Below are positions 37,146 through 46,180 of a stretch of 64,000 nucleotides of DNA, in pieces (position 1 is the stretch's first letter; every line of letters starts with the position of its first letter). The position numbers and the translations under genes were made by a program. Under the pieces are notes generated by a model. It did not search any database and was not told where the DNA came from. It saw nothing but the letters and a program-made list of their open reading frames with translations. This DNA comes from Dyadobacter chenhuakuii (lineage in GTDB: Bacteria; Bacteroidota; Bacteroidia; Cytophagales; Spirosomataceae), in assembly GCF_023821985.2 (NCBI RefSeq), contig NZ_CP098805.1, positions 2,604,001-2,668,000 of the forward strand. The letters run 5' to 3'.

Positions 37146-37439
37146 ATGGTAAAATTGGCAATTCTGGCAAGGCTCGAAGCTAAGCCAGGTAAAGAACAAG
37201 ACGTCGCGGACTTTCTCAAAGGCGCCTTGCCTTTGGCGATGGAGGAAGCAGGTACCATCAGCTGGTTTGCCCTGCAAATAGGTCCTTCCACATTCGGAAT
37301 TTTCGATACATTCGAAACTCAGGAAGGCAGGGAGGCACATTTGGGAGGCGAGATCGCCAAAGCATTGATGGCAAATGCGCCAGACCTGCTTGTAGCTGAT
37401 CCGGTCCTTGAAATGGTCGACTTACTAGCAGTCAAGTAA
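37146..37439 (+). CDS. Antibiotic biosynthesis monooxygenase (ABM)-fold protein
   Basis: This 97-residue protein has the dimeric alpha/beta barrel pattern of ABM-domain proteins: an N-terminal strand VKLAILARLEAKPGKEQ, a helix with FLKGALPLAMEE, then ISWFALQIGPSTFGIFDTFE and EAHLGGEIAKAL. Members are quinone or polyketide monooxygenases without cofactor, or act in haem or quinone turnover. It is cytoplasmic. It lies in the island between UvrA2 (divergent) and a VOC protein on the same strand. The substrate is unknown. Confidence 0.82.
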   Translation: MVKLAILARLEAKPGKEQDVADFLKGALPLAMEEAGTISWFALQIGPSTFGIFDTFETQEGREAHLGGEIAKALMANAPDLLVADPVLEMVDLLAVK

Positions 37440-37538
37440 AACATTGAGTATTACCCTTCATAATAATTGTGTTTAGGCTCTTCATAGAAAATCTAGATGC
37501 GGCAGTGATCCTATTTTCAAAATAAATAATTTATCAGC

Positions 37539-38051
37539 ATGTCCACTTTCAAGAATCTGTTACTCCTTGCTACACTCCTCTTTGGCGGTCTCGTTCACGC
37601 ACAATCCAATTTTACAAGTAAATCCATCGGAGTCGGCGTCGTGGTAGCAGACTTGCAACGCTCATTGGATTTCTATATAAAAGGGATCGGCATGGTCAAA
37701 ACCGGCAATTTTACAATCAATGCAGAATTCGGTAAACGAGGCGGTTTAACAGGTGGTGAAGCGGTTGACGTAAACGTTCTTAAACTTGAAAACAGCCCCG
37801 AAGGCACCGATTGGAAACTGATGAGTTTTGGCAAAAAGGCAGGTCATCCAAAGTCAAAATTCATTCAGGACGATACAGGTCCGCAGTATATCACCATTCA
37901 GGTCAAATCCTTAAAACCCATCATTGACAGGCTGAAGGAGCAAAACGTGACTTTCCTGGGCAACACACCTACGCCTCTGACGAAAGATTCACACTTCGTA
38001 CTGGTCCAGGATCCGGACGGGACATTTGTGGAGCTGATCGGGCCGATGTAA
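37539..38051 (+). CDS. Exported VOC-family (glyoxalase/dioxygenase fold) protein
   Basis: This 170-residue protein begins with a signal peptide MSTFKNLLLLATLLFGGLVHAQ, unusual for this family, which is mostly cytoplasmic. The mature part shows the two beta-alpha-beta-beta-beta halves: KSIGVGVVVADLQRSLDFYIKGIGM and YITIQVKSLKPIIDRLKEQ. The last strand, FVLVQDPDGTFVELIG, holds the usual C-terminal Glu ligand. Whether it binds a metal or a drug (as bleomycin-resistance VOC proteins do) is unknown. It follows the ABM gene by 99 bases. Confidence 0.82.
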   Translation: MSTFKNLLLLATLLFGGLVHAQSNFTSKSIGVGVVVADLQRSLDFYIKGIGMVKTGNFTINAEFGKRGGLTGGEAVDVNVLKLENSPEGTDWKLMSFGKKAGHPKSKFIQDDTGPQYITIQVKSLKPIIDRLKEQNVTFLGNTPTPLTKDSHFVLVQDPDGTFVELIGPM

Positions 38052-38143
38052 TCGTGAAGTTTTTTTCGCCCTGAAATCGTGCATTGATTAGGCCGGAGAC
38101 CGTTATGTTCAGGTATGAAGAGCATGGAAAAAACAGTTGAGAT

Positions 38144-39850
38144 ATGGAAAACAACAAACATGACTTCAATAACGTGTTTTTCCAACAGGCTTCAGGATTG
38201 GCTAAAATTGGAAGTTGGGAACTTGATGTAGTAAATGACAAAATTTACTGGTCGACGATGGTTCACGAACTGCACGAAACAAATCCGGAAACGTTCATCC
38301 CTAATTTAGTAACAGCCCTTGGTTTTTACCGAAATGATTATCGATCAATTGTAAATGAGATTATATTAAAAAGTATCGAGACGGGTGCAGCATTTGACTT
38401 TGAAGCTGTGATAGTTACTAAAAAAAAGAAAGAAAGATGGATTCGGGCTATTGGAAATGTTGAAATGATTCATGGAAAATGCCAGAGAATAATCGGAAGT
38501 TTTCAGGATATCCATAGTTCCAAGTTGCTGGCGCTTCAGATGCGTGAGATTTTGGAAAGTATATCTGACGCTTTTTATGCAGTGGATAAAAATTGGAAAT
38601 TTACTTATTTTAATAAAGAAGCCGAGAACCTGCTGTTAAAGAAGACAGAAGATGTTTTAGGCAAAAACATTTGGGAAGTATTCCCAGCAAGTGCAGATAC
38701 TGTCATTCGGAAAATTTATCAAAGAGTTGCCCGTTCAAAAAAGAAAGAATCCTTTGAATACCATTATCCGGGGAATGGGAAATGGTATGAAATAAATGCA
38801 TATCCATCACATGGTGGCATATCAGCATACTTTAAGAATATAGATGAACGTAAGCAGGCCGCAGAAAAACTCGATAAAGCCTATCAGGAAAAAATTAATA
38901 TCCTGGAAAGTATCGGAGACGCTTTTTTCACAGTAAACAAAGATTGGGTACTAACCTATTTGAACAAAGAAACCGAAAAGGTTTTACACAGGAAAAGGGA
39001 CACCCTTATTGGTAAAAACCTTTGGGACGAATATCCTGACGCAATAGAGACTGACTTTTATCGCCAATATCACAAAGCAGCAAAAACTCAGGAAAATTTG
39101 ACTTTTGAAGAGTTTTATCCGGCATTGAAAGTATGGCTCGAAGTGACGGTGTATCCATCAAGCACCGGACTTTCCGTCTATTTTAAGGACATTACATTAA
39201 GAAAAGAGTCGGATCTACGCTTGCTTCACTCCAATGAACGCTTTGAAAAAGTCGCCGAGGCGACCCATGATGCGATATGGGATTGGAATATCCTAGAAGA
39301 TACACTCTATTGGGGGCCCGGTTTCGGTAGTCTGTTTGGATACCAGGTTGAAAAGATTACTCCAACATTAAAGTCCTGGACAAATCATATCCATCCTGAG
39401 GATCGGAAACAGGTATTACAAAGTATTTATGGAACGCTTGAGAATCCTCGCCAAACCAACTGGATCTCCGAATACCGTTACAAAAAAAATGACGACACCT
39501 TTGCCAATGTGATTGATAGGGGTATTGTAATTAGAGATGAAAATGGAAATCCTACCCGTATGGTAGGTGCTATGAATGATATCTCAGAGCGAAAAAAATT
39601 TGAGATAAGCAGACTAGAATATGTCGGACAAATTGAAACACAGAATGAAAAACTAAAAAATATTGCGTGGACTCAGTCACATATTGTTCGGGCACCCCTT
39701 GCGAGAATGCTCGCAATTATGAATGCTATTGATGATAACAACAAAGATCTGGATGACACTTTAATGTGGTTAAAACATTTAAGAGATTCCGCTAACGAGT
39801 TGGATGAAATTATAAAGGACGTAGTTGAAAAGGCGCAACATTTAACTTGA
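38144..39850 (+). CDS. Multi-PAS sensor protein with His dimerisation domain but no ATPase domain
   Basis: This 568-residue cytoplasmic protein has four PAS domains. They are at about 10-125, 130-245, 250-360 and 365-490; the last begins NERFEKVAEATHDAIWDWNI. The second and third are close duplicates (ESISDAFYAVDKNWKFTYF and ESIGDAFFTVNKDWVLTYL). The C-terminus is a HisKA-like helix pair with TQSHIVRAPLARMLAIM, His513 taking the phosphoacceptor place. It stops about 55 residues later, so no HATPase domain exists. The stop is followed after 4 bases by a single-domain receiver gene. Base composition is AT-rich compared with flanking genes. It could only be phosphorylated by another kinase or act as a phosphotransfer scaffold. 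Confidence 0.85.
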   Translation: MENNKHDFNNVFFQQASGLAKIGSWELDVVNDKIYWSTMVHELHETNPETFIPNLVTALGFYRNDYRSIVNEIILKSIETGAAFDFEAVIVTKKKKERWIRAIGNVEMIHGKCQRIIGSFQDIHSSKLLALQMREILESISDAFYAVDKNWKFTYFNKEAENLLLKKTEDVLGKNIWEVFPASADTVIRKIYQRVARSKKKESFEYHYPGNGKWYEINAYPSHGGISAYFKNIDERKQAAEKLDKAYQEKINILESIGDAFFTVNKDWVLTYLNKETEKVLHRKRDTLIGKNLWDEYPDAIETDFYRQYHKAAKTQENLTFEEFYPALKVWLEVTVYPSSTGLSVYFKDITLRKESDLRLLHSNERFEKVAEATHDAIWDWNILEDTLYWGPGFGSLFGYQVEKITPTLKSWTNHIHPEDRKQVLQSIYGTLENPRQTNWISEYRYKKNDDTFANVIDRGIVIRDENGNPTRMVGAMNDISERKKFEISRLEYVGQIETQNEKLKNIAWTQSHIVRAPLARMLAIMNAIDDNNKDLDDTLMWLKHLRDSANELDEIIKDVVEKAQHLT

Positions 39851-39854
39851 AAAA

Positions 39855-40250
39855 ATGAATAAAGCTATTGTCATTGTAGATGACGATCCAATTGTTAGAT
39901 TAGTCATCCAAAGAATGGTGCACAACATTGATAGTTCAATTACTTGCCATCAATGCGAAAATGGAGAGGTTGGTTTATTGAGAATAGAAAAACTACAAAA
40001 TATAACCGATTACATTGTTGTACTTTTGGATATTAATATGCCCGTTTTAAATGGATGGGAATTTTTAGACAGACTGCAACAACTAAATATTGTTGCCAGT
40101 GATAAATTCAAATTATACATGATCACCTCCTCTACAGATGCAAGTGACAAGATTAAAGCTCGATCTTATCCGGTGATTAAAAAGCTCTATCCCAAACCGC
40201 TTTCAAAACAAGATTTAAAGGAAATTCTTAGTTCTGATGAAATGCCTTAA
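39855..40250 (+). CDS. Single-domain response regulator (CheY-like)
   Basis: This 131-residue protein is one receiver domain without output domain. The acid pocket is in AIVIVDDDPIVRLVIQ. The phosphoacceptor Asp is in VVLLDINMPVLNGWEFL, the Thr/Ser in YMITSSTDASD, and the Lys in KLYPKPLSKQ. The gene follows the PAS protein by 4 bases and is thus co-translated or co-transcribed with it. It probably receives phosphate through the upstream protein or from kinases elsewhere. Its AT-rich composition matches the PAS gene. Confidence 0.93.
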   Translation: MNKAIVIVDDDPIVRLVIQRMVHNIDSSITCHQCENGEVGLLRIEKLQNITDYIVVLLDINMPVLNGWEFLDRLQQLNIVASDKFKLYMITSSTDASDKIKARSYPVIKKLYPKPLSKQDLKEILSSDEMP

Positions 40251-40587
40251 TTTTTAACATCGTTAACCTCGCGAGAAAATACGGTGCCATGACTTCCTCA
40301 TCCCGTAGCAACCTCTGGCAGCTTCGCAAACACCCGCTGTGTAACAACCTCATGTACCAAGAGTTTAGTCTCAGTCAAGATACATTCGCAACATTATCAA
40401 ATAACCTAATCTACTCATTTATAGATACTTATATCTGCCAACTTTTTTAAATCTATTAGCATCTGGTTCGACATTTGTTCCGTTGCGGCTACAAAAGCCC
40501 TTCAACGCAAGTTGAGGGGCTTTTTGCTATCAGGCTGTGCCAGGATTTCGCTGGTGAAAGTGTGTTAGGTGAAAAAGCTTGCCTTAA
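40251..40587. other. Intergenic stretch with the second terminator repeat
   Basis: No gene can be supported here. A 53-codon open frame (40289-40450) has no recognised motif. The stretch holds a TGGTTCGAC sequence at 40464-40472, similar to a tRNA T-arm but without pairing partners. The 36-bp repeat at 40490-40525 follows, and then AT-rich sequence to the AraC gene end. Confidence 0.6.
40490..40525 (+). repeat. 36-bp direct repeat, copy 2; candidate attachment site and bidirectional terminator
   Basis: This is the perfect second copy of 34017-34052. It contains the whole terminator stem, here with only five T, and no intact tRNA precedes it. On the minus strand the same hairpin with TTTT can end the AraC gene. 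The two copies bracket the UvrA2-ABM-VOC-PAS-receiver cluster. Confidence 0.65.
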
Positions 40588-41511
40588 CTAATTAAAAGAC
40601 TGCCTAAACTCGACCGGTGAATAGCGCGTCTTATTCTTGAACAATTTACTAAACGACTGAGGATGCTCAAATCCCAGCTGAAAGGCGATCTCGTTCACTG
40701 ACAGGTCGGTGGTGGAAAGTTTTTCTTTTGCCAGGTTAATGAGCTTGTCTTGTATGAAATGCCTGGTGCTTTGTTTGGTCAGTGTTGTCAGCAGACGGCT
40801 TAGATAATCCGGGGACAGATTCAATGCCTCGGCCACAGACTCGACTGTCGGGATACCTTCGGCTGCCAGGATATCGTCTTTGAAACGATGGGTTAGCAAC
40901 TTCTCCATCCGTTCCAGGATAGTATGGTTCGAAATCCTGCGAGTTAGGAATTGCCGTTGATAAAATCGCTCTGCGTACGTGAGCATTAATTCAAGCTGCG
41001 CAATCATGACGTGGTGGCTCGATGCATCCATATTGGCGTGGTACTCCTGCTCGATCTGCTGCATCAGGCCCACAACCAGCGCTTCCTCTTTTTCAGAAAG
41101 GTGTAGTGCCTCCCGGAGATGATAGCAGAAAAATTCATACTGCTTTATTTTGCCCGACAAGGTGGTATTCCATAAAAAATCAGGATGGATGAGTAAAAGC
41201 CATCCGGTATGTTTGAATTCCTCTTCGCCGGAAGACTCCACCGACAGAATTTGCCTGGGCGACATAAACACCATAACGCCCTCGTCAAAATCGAAGTCCT
41301 GCTGGCCATATCTGATTTTGGAGTTGACGTTTTTCTTGAGCGCGATTGTGTAAAAGTGATGGCTGATACTTTTCGGAGCCACGGCAGGCTGCGCTTTGAT
41401 ATCCTCAAATCGCACCACGCTGATGAGCGGGTGCTCAGGTCTGGGCAATTGCATCAATCGATGATATTCGGTGATGGTGCGAATGTGCCTTGGTGCTTCA
41501 ATTGACTTCAT
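40588..41511 (-). CDS. AraC-family transcriptional regulator
   Basis: This 307-residue regulator has an N-terminal cupin-like sensing domain (about 25-170) with FYTIALKKNVNSKIRYGQQDFDF read in two parts. A C-terminal AraC double helix-turn-helix (about 210-307) has TVESVAEALNLSPDYLSRLL and DLSVNEIAFQLGFEHPQSFSKLFKNKT. It lies 14 bases after the reductase gene at 41526 on the same strand, so the two are probably one unit. Sequence and layout closely resemble the AraC protein at 52507, pointing to paralogues. Confidence 0.92.
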   Translation of the reverse strand: MKSIEAPRHIRTITEYHRLMQLPRPEHPLISVVRFEDIKAQPAVAPKSISHHFYTIALKKNVNSKIRYGQQDFDFDEGVMVFMSPRQILSVESSGEEEFKHTGWLLLIHPDFLWNTTLSGKIKQYEFFCYHLREALHLSEKEEALVVGLMQQIEQEYHANMDASSHHVMIAQLELMLTYAERFYQRQFLTRRISNHTILERMEKLLTHRFKDDILAAEGIPTVESVAEALNLSPDYLSRLLTTLTKQSTRHFIQDKLINLAKEKLSTTDLSVNEIAFQLGFEHPQSFSKLFKNKTRYSPVEFRQSFN

Positions 41512-41525
41512 AACAAAGGGATCGT

Positions 41526-42389
41526 TTATAACCCAAACAGTAATTTTAGCCCTTCCTTAAGTGCAGCGGGTGGACGCCCAAGTTTTTGGGCCAGATCGGC
41601 GGTCACTACGGATTCCTGCCCGTTTCGAATATCAGCATTAAAATCGGTAATTTTTCTTGCCATTGCCTGCGGAATGCCTTTCTGAACCAGTATATCTTCG
41701 AACGCTTGACTTTCAACCGAGGTGTAGCGCACCTCTTTTCCCGACAGCTCAGTCAATGCCCGGGCAACGTCATCGAACGAATAGGCCTCCCCGCCTGTAA
41801 GCAGGTATGTCTTGTTTTCGCATGGTTCGTCCAGCATTACATGCGCGATCGCCTCGCCCATTTCCTGTCGAAGCGCAAATGCAACCTTTCCCATTCCGGC
41901 GGACTGGACAATGCCGGTGTCGAATACCTGTTTGCCAGCAAACAGCGGAATCACGTCCATATACAAAGCATTCCGAAATATGGTGTATTGTAAGCCACTT
42001 TCCCGTATATAGTCTTCGGTGGTAAAATGGTCCATCATCAAAGGGTTAGAAAGGTTATTCCTATCCCGCAACGAACGGCTCGTGTAGGCGATGCCCGCTA
42101 CTCCTGCCCTTTTCGCTGCATCCACAACATTGCGGTGCTGCTGCACCCGATCGCCTTCGTCGCTAGCTGAAATTAGTAAGACCTTATCTACATCTTTCAT
42201 GGCATGGTCAAGCGAAGGCATATCTTCGAAGTCGCCTAAGTACGCCCGGAATGCTTTTTCCTGAAACGACAATCGCCTTTCCTCTTTTCGGGTAAGAATG
42301 GCAATGCTGCTGGCCGGGATCTTTTTCAGCATCGTTTCGATCACTGCACTTCCCAACGCACCCGTCGCGCCTGTTACTAATATCCGCAT
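41526..42389 (-). CDS. NmrA-like NAD(P)-binding reductase (QorB/YtfG type)
   Basis: This 287-residue atypical short-chain dehydrogenase starts MRILVTGATGALGSAVIETML, with the GATGxLG dinucleotide motif of NmrA-like proteins. AIAHVMLDEP and YLLTGGEAYSFDDVARAL in the second half are typical of the quinone oxidoreductase QorB branch, which uses NADPH to reduce quinones. The Tyr-Lys pair of classical SDRs is absent, as in the family. The start at 42389 is chosen over the open extension to 42482, because the family begins at MxILVTGATG. It is followed by the AraC regulator gene, which probably controls it. Confidence 0.85.
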   Translation of the reverse strand: MRILVTGATGALGSAVIETMLKKIPASSIAILTRKEERRLSFQEKAFRAYLGDFEDMPSLDHAMKDVDKVLLISASDEGDRVQQHRNVVDAAKRAGVAGIAYTSRSLRDRNNLSNPLMMDHFTTEDYIRESGLQYTIFRNALYMDVIPLFAGKQVFDTGIVQSAGMGKVAFALRQEMGEAIAHVMLDEPCENKTYLLTGGEAYSFDDVARALTELSGKEVRYTSVESQAFEDILVQKGIPQAMARKITDFNADIRNGQESVVTADLAQKLGRPPAALKEGLKLLFGL

Positions 42390-42738
42390 GATTATTGTTT
42401 TAAGTACAAAGCAAAGCTCGGCAGAAACCTGAATGCATAGATAGCCAAATCCGGCTTTATTGTAGCCCAATCTGACTTCCACAAGAAAACACTTATTGGG
42501 ATAAGATAGCTCGAAAAAACTGCATGTGTGGAGACAAGCTTAACAGGCTAGGCTTTTTTGGTACATCCATTTAAATCAGTTTTGCGGATTGGAAGAAAAC
42601 CACCACTTTTGTCAGACATAATACACAACATGCAAGCTCGCTCGAAGACAAGGTGGAGAGTAACCGCATCGCCGGCGAATGCAGGCTTTGTGTCTTTTCG
42701 AATAACCGACTATCCTAAACCCATCAGATTTTTCTAAA
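42390..42738. other. Divergent intergenic region between the reductase and the sulfatase
   Basis: This 349-bp stretch holds no supported gene. TTTG at 42581-42584 and CACTTTTG at 42604-42611, separated by 19 bases, form a promoter-like pair for the plus-strand sulfatase, with one mismatch in the -7 element. It leaves a leader of about 120 bases. No clear -7 element for the minus-strand reductase is seen. Confidence 0.45.
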
Positions 42739-44298
42739 ATGAGGCCTTTGTCAATGCTGCAAAACGCCTGCCGAATCGCAGGCTTTATCCTTGTTATCTT
42801 TTCCCAGAACATTCAGGCGCAAAACCTACCTGCCAAACGCCCGAAGCCGAATATTGTCATCATTATTTCGGACGATCATGCTTTTCAGGCGATCAGCGCG
42901 TATGGCAACAAGCTTGTTAAAACGCCCAACATTGACCGCATTGCACAGAAAGGTGTCCGCCTGGACAAAGCTTATGTTACTAATTCCATTTGCGGACCCA
43001 GCAGGGCGGTAATACTCACTGGCAAATACAGCCACAAGAATGGTTTTAAGGACAACGAAACCTCCCAATTCGACCATAGCCAGGACAATTTTGCCAAACA
43101 TTTGCAGACCGGCGGATATCAGACAGCCTGGATCGGAAAGATCCACCTCGCAGGCAAACCGGAAGGATTTAACTTTTTCAATCTGTTGCCCGACCAGGGT
43201 TCTTACTATAATCCGGAATTTATCGGAATGGACGGAAAGAGCATTAGAAAAGAAGGTTATGTTACCAATCTGATCGAGGATATTTCCGAAGAATGGCTGG
43301 ACTTACGTGATTCCAACAAGCCATTTTGCCTGGTGGTCGGCCACAAGGCGACGCACAGAACCTGGCTGCCGGATACGGTGGATTTTGGCCGATATGATTC
43401 GCTGACATTCCCAGTTCCAGTAAATTTTTATGATCAATACAAAACCAGAAGTGCTGCCGCAGTGCAGGATATGAGCATTGACAAAACAATGCAAATGGCA
43501 TACGACCTGAAAATGCTCAGTTACAGCTCAAAAGGCGAACCCACCGTAAACAGGATGAATCCGGCGCAGCGAGCGAAGTTTGACGCTTATTATGGAGCGA
43601 TTGAAGCTGACTTGAAATCAAAAAACCTGACCGGCAAAGCACTGGCAGAGTGGAAATTCCAGCGCTACATGAAGGATTATTACAGCACGGCCGAGTCGCT
43701 CGACCGCAATATCGGGCGCATGCTGGATTATCTTGAAAAACACGAATTGGATCAAAATACGATTGTGATCTACATGTCGGATCAGGGATTTTACCTGGGC
43801 GAACACGGCTGGTTTGACAAAAGGTTTATGTACGAAGAATCATTCCGTACTCCGCTGCTGATGCAATTTCCGGGCGTGATTAAACCAGGGACAAACAGCA
43901 GTCAAATGGTCATGAACCTGGATATAGCGCCTACGCTTCTGGATGCGGCCGGGCTTGCGATCCCATCGGATATGCAGGGAAAATCCATGCTGCCCTTCTT
44001 AGCAAATAAAGCTGTCAAAGGCCGGGAGGCATTGTATTATCATTATTATGAAAACGGTGAGCACTCGGTTTCACCGCATTTTGGGGTGAGCACGAAGGAT
44101 TACAAACTCATTCGTTTTTACAAGCGGGTCAATTCATGGGAGCTTTTTGATCTGAACAAAGATCCCTCAGAGGAAAGCAATGTATACGGCAAAAAAGGAT
44201 ATGAAAAGACCACGCTTGCACTGAAACAGCAGCTCACGAAATTGATTGCGGAGTATGACGACAAGGAGGCGAAAGTGATCCTTAGATCAGAACCCTAG
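42739..44298 (+). CDS. Sulfatase (arylsulfatase-type, formylglycine-dependent)
   Basis: This 519-residue alkaline-phosphatase-fold sulfatase starts with a signal peptide ending QNIQAQ (about residue 28). The first metal motif is NIVIIISDDHAF. The formylglycine motif is C85-G-P-S-R in NSICGPSRAVILTGKY, where Cys85 is matured by a sulfatase-modifying enzyme. Later come GHKATHRTW and MSDQGFYLGEHGWFDKRFMYEES with the substrate and metal residues. The family removes sulfate from carbohydrates or aryl esters in the periplasm. The convergent MFS transporter of hexuronate type, 4 bases away, suggests use of sulfated or uronic-acid-rich glycans. No modifying enzyme gene is in the window. Confidence 0.92.
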   Translation: MRPLSMLQNACRIAGFILVIFSQNIQAQNLPAKRPKPNIVIIISDDHAFQAISAYGNKLVKTPNIDRIAQKGVRLDKAYVTNSICGPSRAVILTGKYSHKNGFKDNETSQFDHSQDNFAKHLQTGGYQTAWIGKIHLAGKPEGFNFFNLLPDQGSYYNPEFIGMDGKSIRKEGYVTNLIEDISEEWLDLRDSNKPFCLVVGHKATHRTWLPDTVDFGRYDSLTFPVPVNFYDQYKTRSAAAVQDMSIDKTMQMAYDLKMLSYSSKGEPTVNRMNPAQRAKFDAYYGAIEADLKSKNLTGKALAEWKFQRYMKDYYSTAESLDRNIGRMLDYLEKHELDQNTIVIYMSDQGFYLGEHGWFDKRFMYEESFRTPLLMQFPGVIKPGTNSSQMVMNLDIAPTLLDAAGLAIPSDMQGKSMLPFLANKAVKGREALYYHYYENGEHSVSPHFGVSTKDYKLIRFYKRVNSWELFDLNKDPSEESNVYGKKGYEKTTLALKQQLTKLIAEYDDKEAKVILRSEP

Positions 44299-44302
44299 GC
44301 CA

Positions 44303-45604
44303 TTAACGCAACTCGTCCAGCTCCACAACTTTCGCCGTTTTGGTCAGCATATGAATGATGAGCCAGGCGATCAAATATGTGCAACCGCAGATTGTGAAAA
44401 TGATGTTGTATCCTCCTTGCAGGTTCCCGGCTGCTTTGTAGCTGTCCAGCAGGCTGCCGATTAACATGGGAAACAAAATTCCGCCAACTGCACCTGCCAT
44501 CCCGCCGATTCCGACAACAGAACTCACGGCTTGTTTGGGAAAAAGATCGGACGGTAATGTGAATACATTGGTTGCCCAGGCTTGGTGCAATGCCACGGCA
44601 AAGCTGATCAGGCCGACTGCGACCCAGACGTCACCTGCGAACTGGATCAGGATTACCGATAACTCCAATACTGCGAATGCCAAGAGAACCGTTTTTCTGG
44701 CTTTTAATGTAGGCCACCCTTTTTTGATAAGCCACGAAGAAAGATAGCCGCCGCCAATGCTGCCGATGGTGGTTGCGGTATAAATCAGCATCAATTCGAG
44801 GCTTGGCTTTTTAAGGTCCAAAGCAAATGTGGATGCGAAATACGAGGGTAACCAGAATAGAAAAAACCAGTAAATAGGATCAATAAGGCCCTTTCCCGTA
44901 ATGTAGGCCCACGTTTGTGGGAATGTAAAAAGCTTGATCCATTTCACACGCTGCTTCTCGGCATCGTTTTCATCCTGATCCTGTCCGCTGACAATGTAAT
45001 GCAGTTCCTGGGCACTCAGGCGCTTTTGCTGAGCAGGAATATCGTAGTAAATCAGCCAGAAAATAAGCCAGACAAAGCCGAGTGCTCCGGTAATCCAAAA
45101 TACTTCCTGCCAGCCATAATGGTTTAATATCCAGGGCACCAGCAGCAATGCAACCACCACGCCGACGCTTGTGCCGGCGTTAAAAAGTCCCGTTGCCAGC
45201 GCACGCTCTTTTTTCGGAAACCATTCGGCAACCGTCTTGACTGCCGCAGGATAATTTCCGGCTTCACCCAAACCGAGTCCCACACGCGCCAGACCAAAAC
45301 CAAATGCGCTCCTTGCGACAGCATGCAACATACCCGCAATGCTCCAAAAAACAATGGTGATCGAATAACCCATTTTCGTGCCGATCTTATCGATCAGCCA
45401 GCCGAAAAGCAGCAGACCCAGGGCATAGGCGGCCGTAAAAGCCATGACAATCCGTGCAAAATCGGTTTCAGTCCAAGCGAATTCTTTTTCTAAAATCGGT
45501 TTGAGTAAACAAATGATCTGCCTGTCAAGGTAATTGATTGTCGTGGCCGTGAAAAGCAGGACAACAATGAGCCATCGGTAATTTTTAGTTGTAGCATTCA
45601 GCAT
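44303..45604 (-). CDS. MFS transporter, anion:cation symporter (ExuT-like) family
   Basis: This 433-residue protein has about twelve membrane segments. It begins KNYRWLIVVLLFTATTINYLDRQ and shows RVGLGLGEAGNYPAAVK in helix 4 and EWFPKKERALATGLFNAGTS after it. These are typical of the ACS family of hexuronate, glucarate or galactonate symporters. The start at 45604 fits the family; an open frame runs up to 45658. It is convergent with the sulfatase. Uronic acids or sulfated sugar breakdown products are likely substrates, inferred. Confidence 0.86.
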   Translation of the reverse strand: MLNATTKNYRWLIVVLLFTATTINYLDRQIICLLKPILEKEFAWTETDFARIVMAFTAAYALGLLLFGWLIDKIGTKMGYSITIVFWSIAGMLHAVARSAFGFGLARVGLGLGEAGNYPAAVKTVAEWFPKKERALATGLFNAGTSVGVVVALLLVPWILNHYGWQEVFWITGALGFVWLIFWLIYYDIPAQQKRLSAQELHYIVSGQDQDENDAEKQRVKWIKLFTFPQTWAYITGKGLIDPIYWFFLFWLPSYFASTFALDLKKPSLELMLIYTATTIGSIGGGYLSSWLIKKGWPTLKARKTVLLAFAVLELSVILIQFAGDVWVAVGLISFAVALHQAWATNVFTLPSDLFPKQAVSSVVGIGGMAGAVGGILFPMLIGSLLDSYKAAGNLQGGYNIIFTICGCTYLIAWLIIHMLTKTAKVVELDELR

Positions 45605-45769
45605 AATAAGGCGAGTTGCTTTTTGAATTGCAGGAAATGTGCTTTGAGGCTCTGCCAAAGTAAGTATTTTTCCATTTTGATAAATTTATTATTGGCTACG
45701 GCAATGCAAACGCCACATAGGTTCCGCCTGCTTTCAGGCCATAGCGTGCGCCTCCGGCTTTCCTCGCCA

Positions 45770-46180
45770 TTCAATTTCTATGTTGGTAATCCTGCCCTGC
45801 AACCTGCATTTGTACAAAATGCAGAGCTGAGCTATACTTATAAGCAACAATACAGTATCACAGCTTATTACACCTCAATCCAGGATGTTTCACCAACATC
45901 AATGTGCAGGACAATCAGACGAAGCTTTATTATGGAACGCATGCAAACCTGGGTTTAAGCGCGAATTCAGGTGTCCGTTTATCAGCAGCATTTCAGCCGG
46001 GCAGCTGGTGGGATATCAATGTGATGGGCGGCGCTTACAGGCTGCGGGAAAAATCAGCTTATCTGTCCAGCGCATTCGACTATCACCTGTTTTCCTACGA
46101 TGCGAACTTGACGCAGTACTTCACCATTCATACGAAGGCAGCAGTAAAGGCTGAGATCAGCGGGACTTACAACGGGCCCG
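45770..46180 (+). pseudogene. Remnant of a TonB-type outer-membrane beta-barrel receptor
   Basis: Two frames together encode a C-terminal piece of an outer-membrane beta-barrel protein: SPFNFYVGNPALQPAFVQNAEL and SITAYYTSIQDV in one frame, then FTNINVQDNQTKLYYG and GSWWDINVMGGAYRLREK in the next. The switch is at about 45885-45892, where GATGTTTCACC probably lost one T. The plug domain, the barrel N-terminus and the last strands are missing; similarity stops near 46180 after EISGTYNGPG. It is a decayed fragment, not an expressed gene. No intact parent gene is in the window. Confidence 0.72.

Noticed and set aside
40289-40450. A 53-codon plus-strand frame behind the receiver gene
   Set aside because: No ribosome site, no motif and AT-rich tail; it might be debris of the island but cannot be supported.
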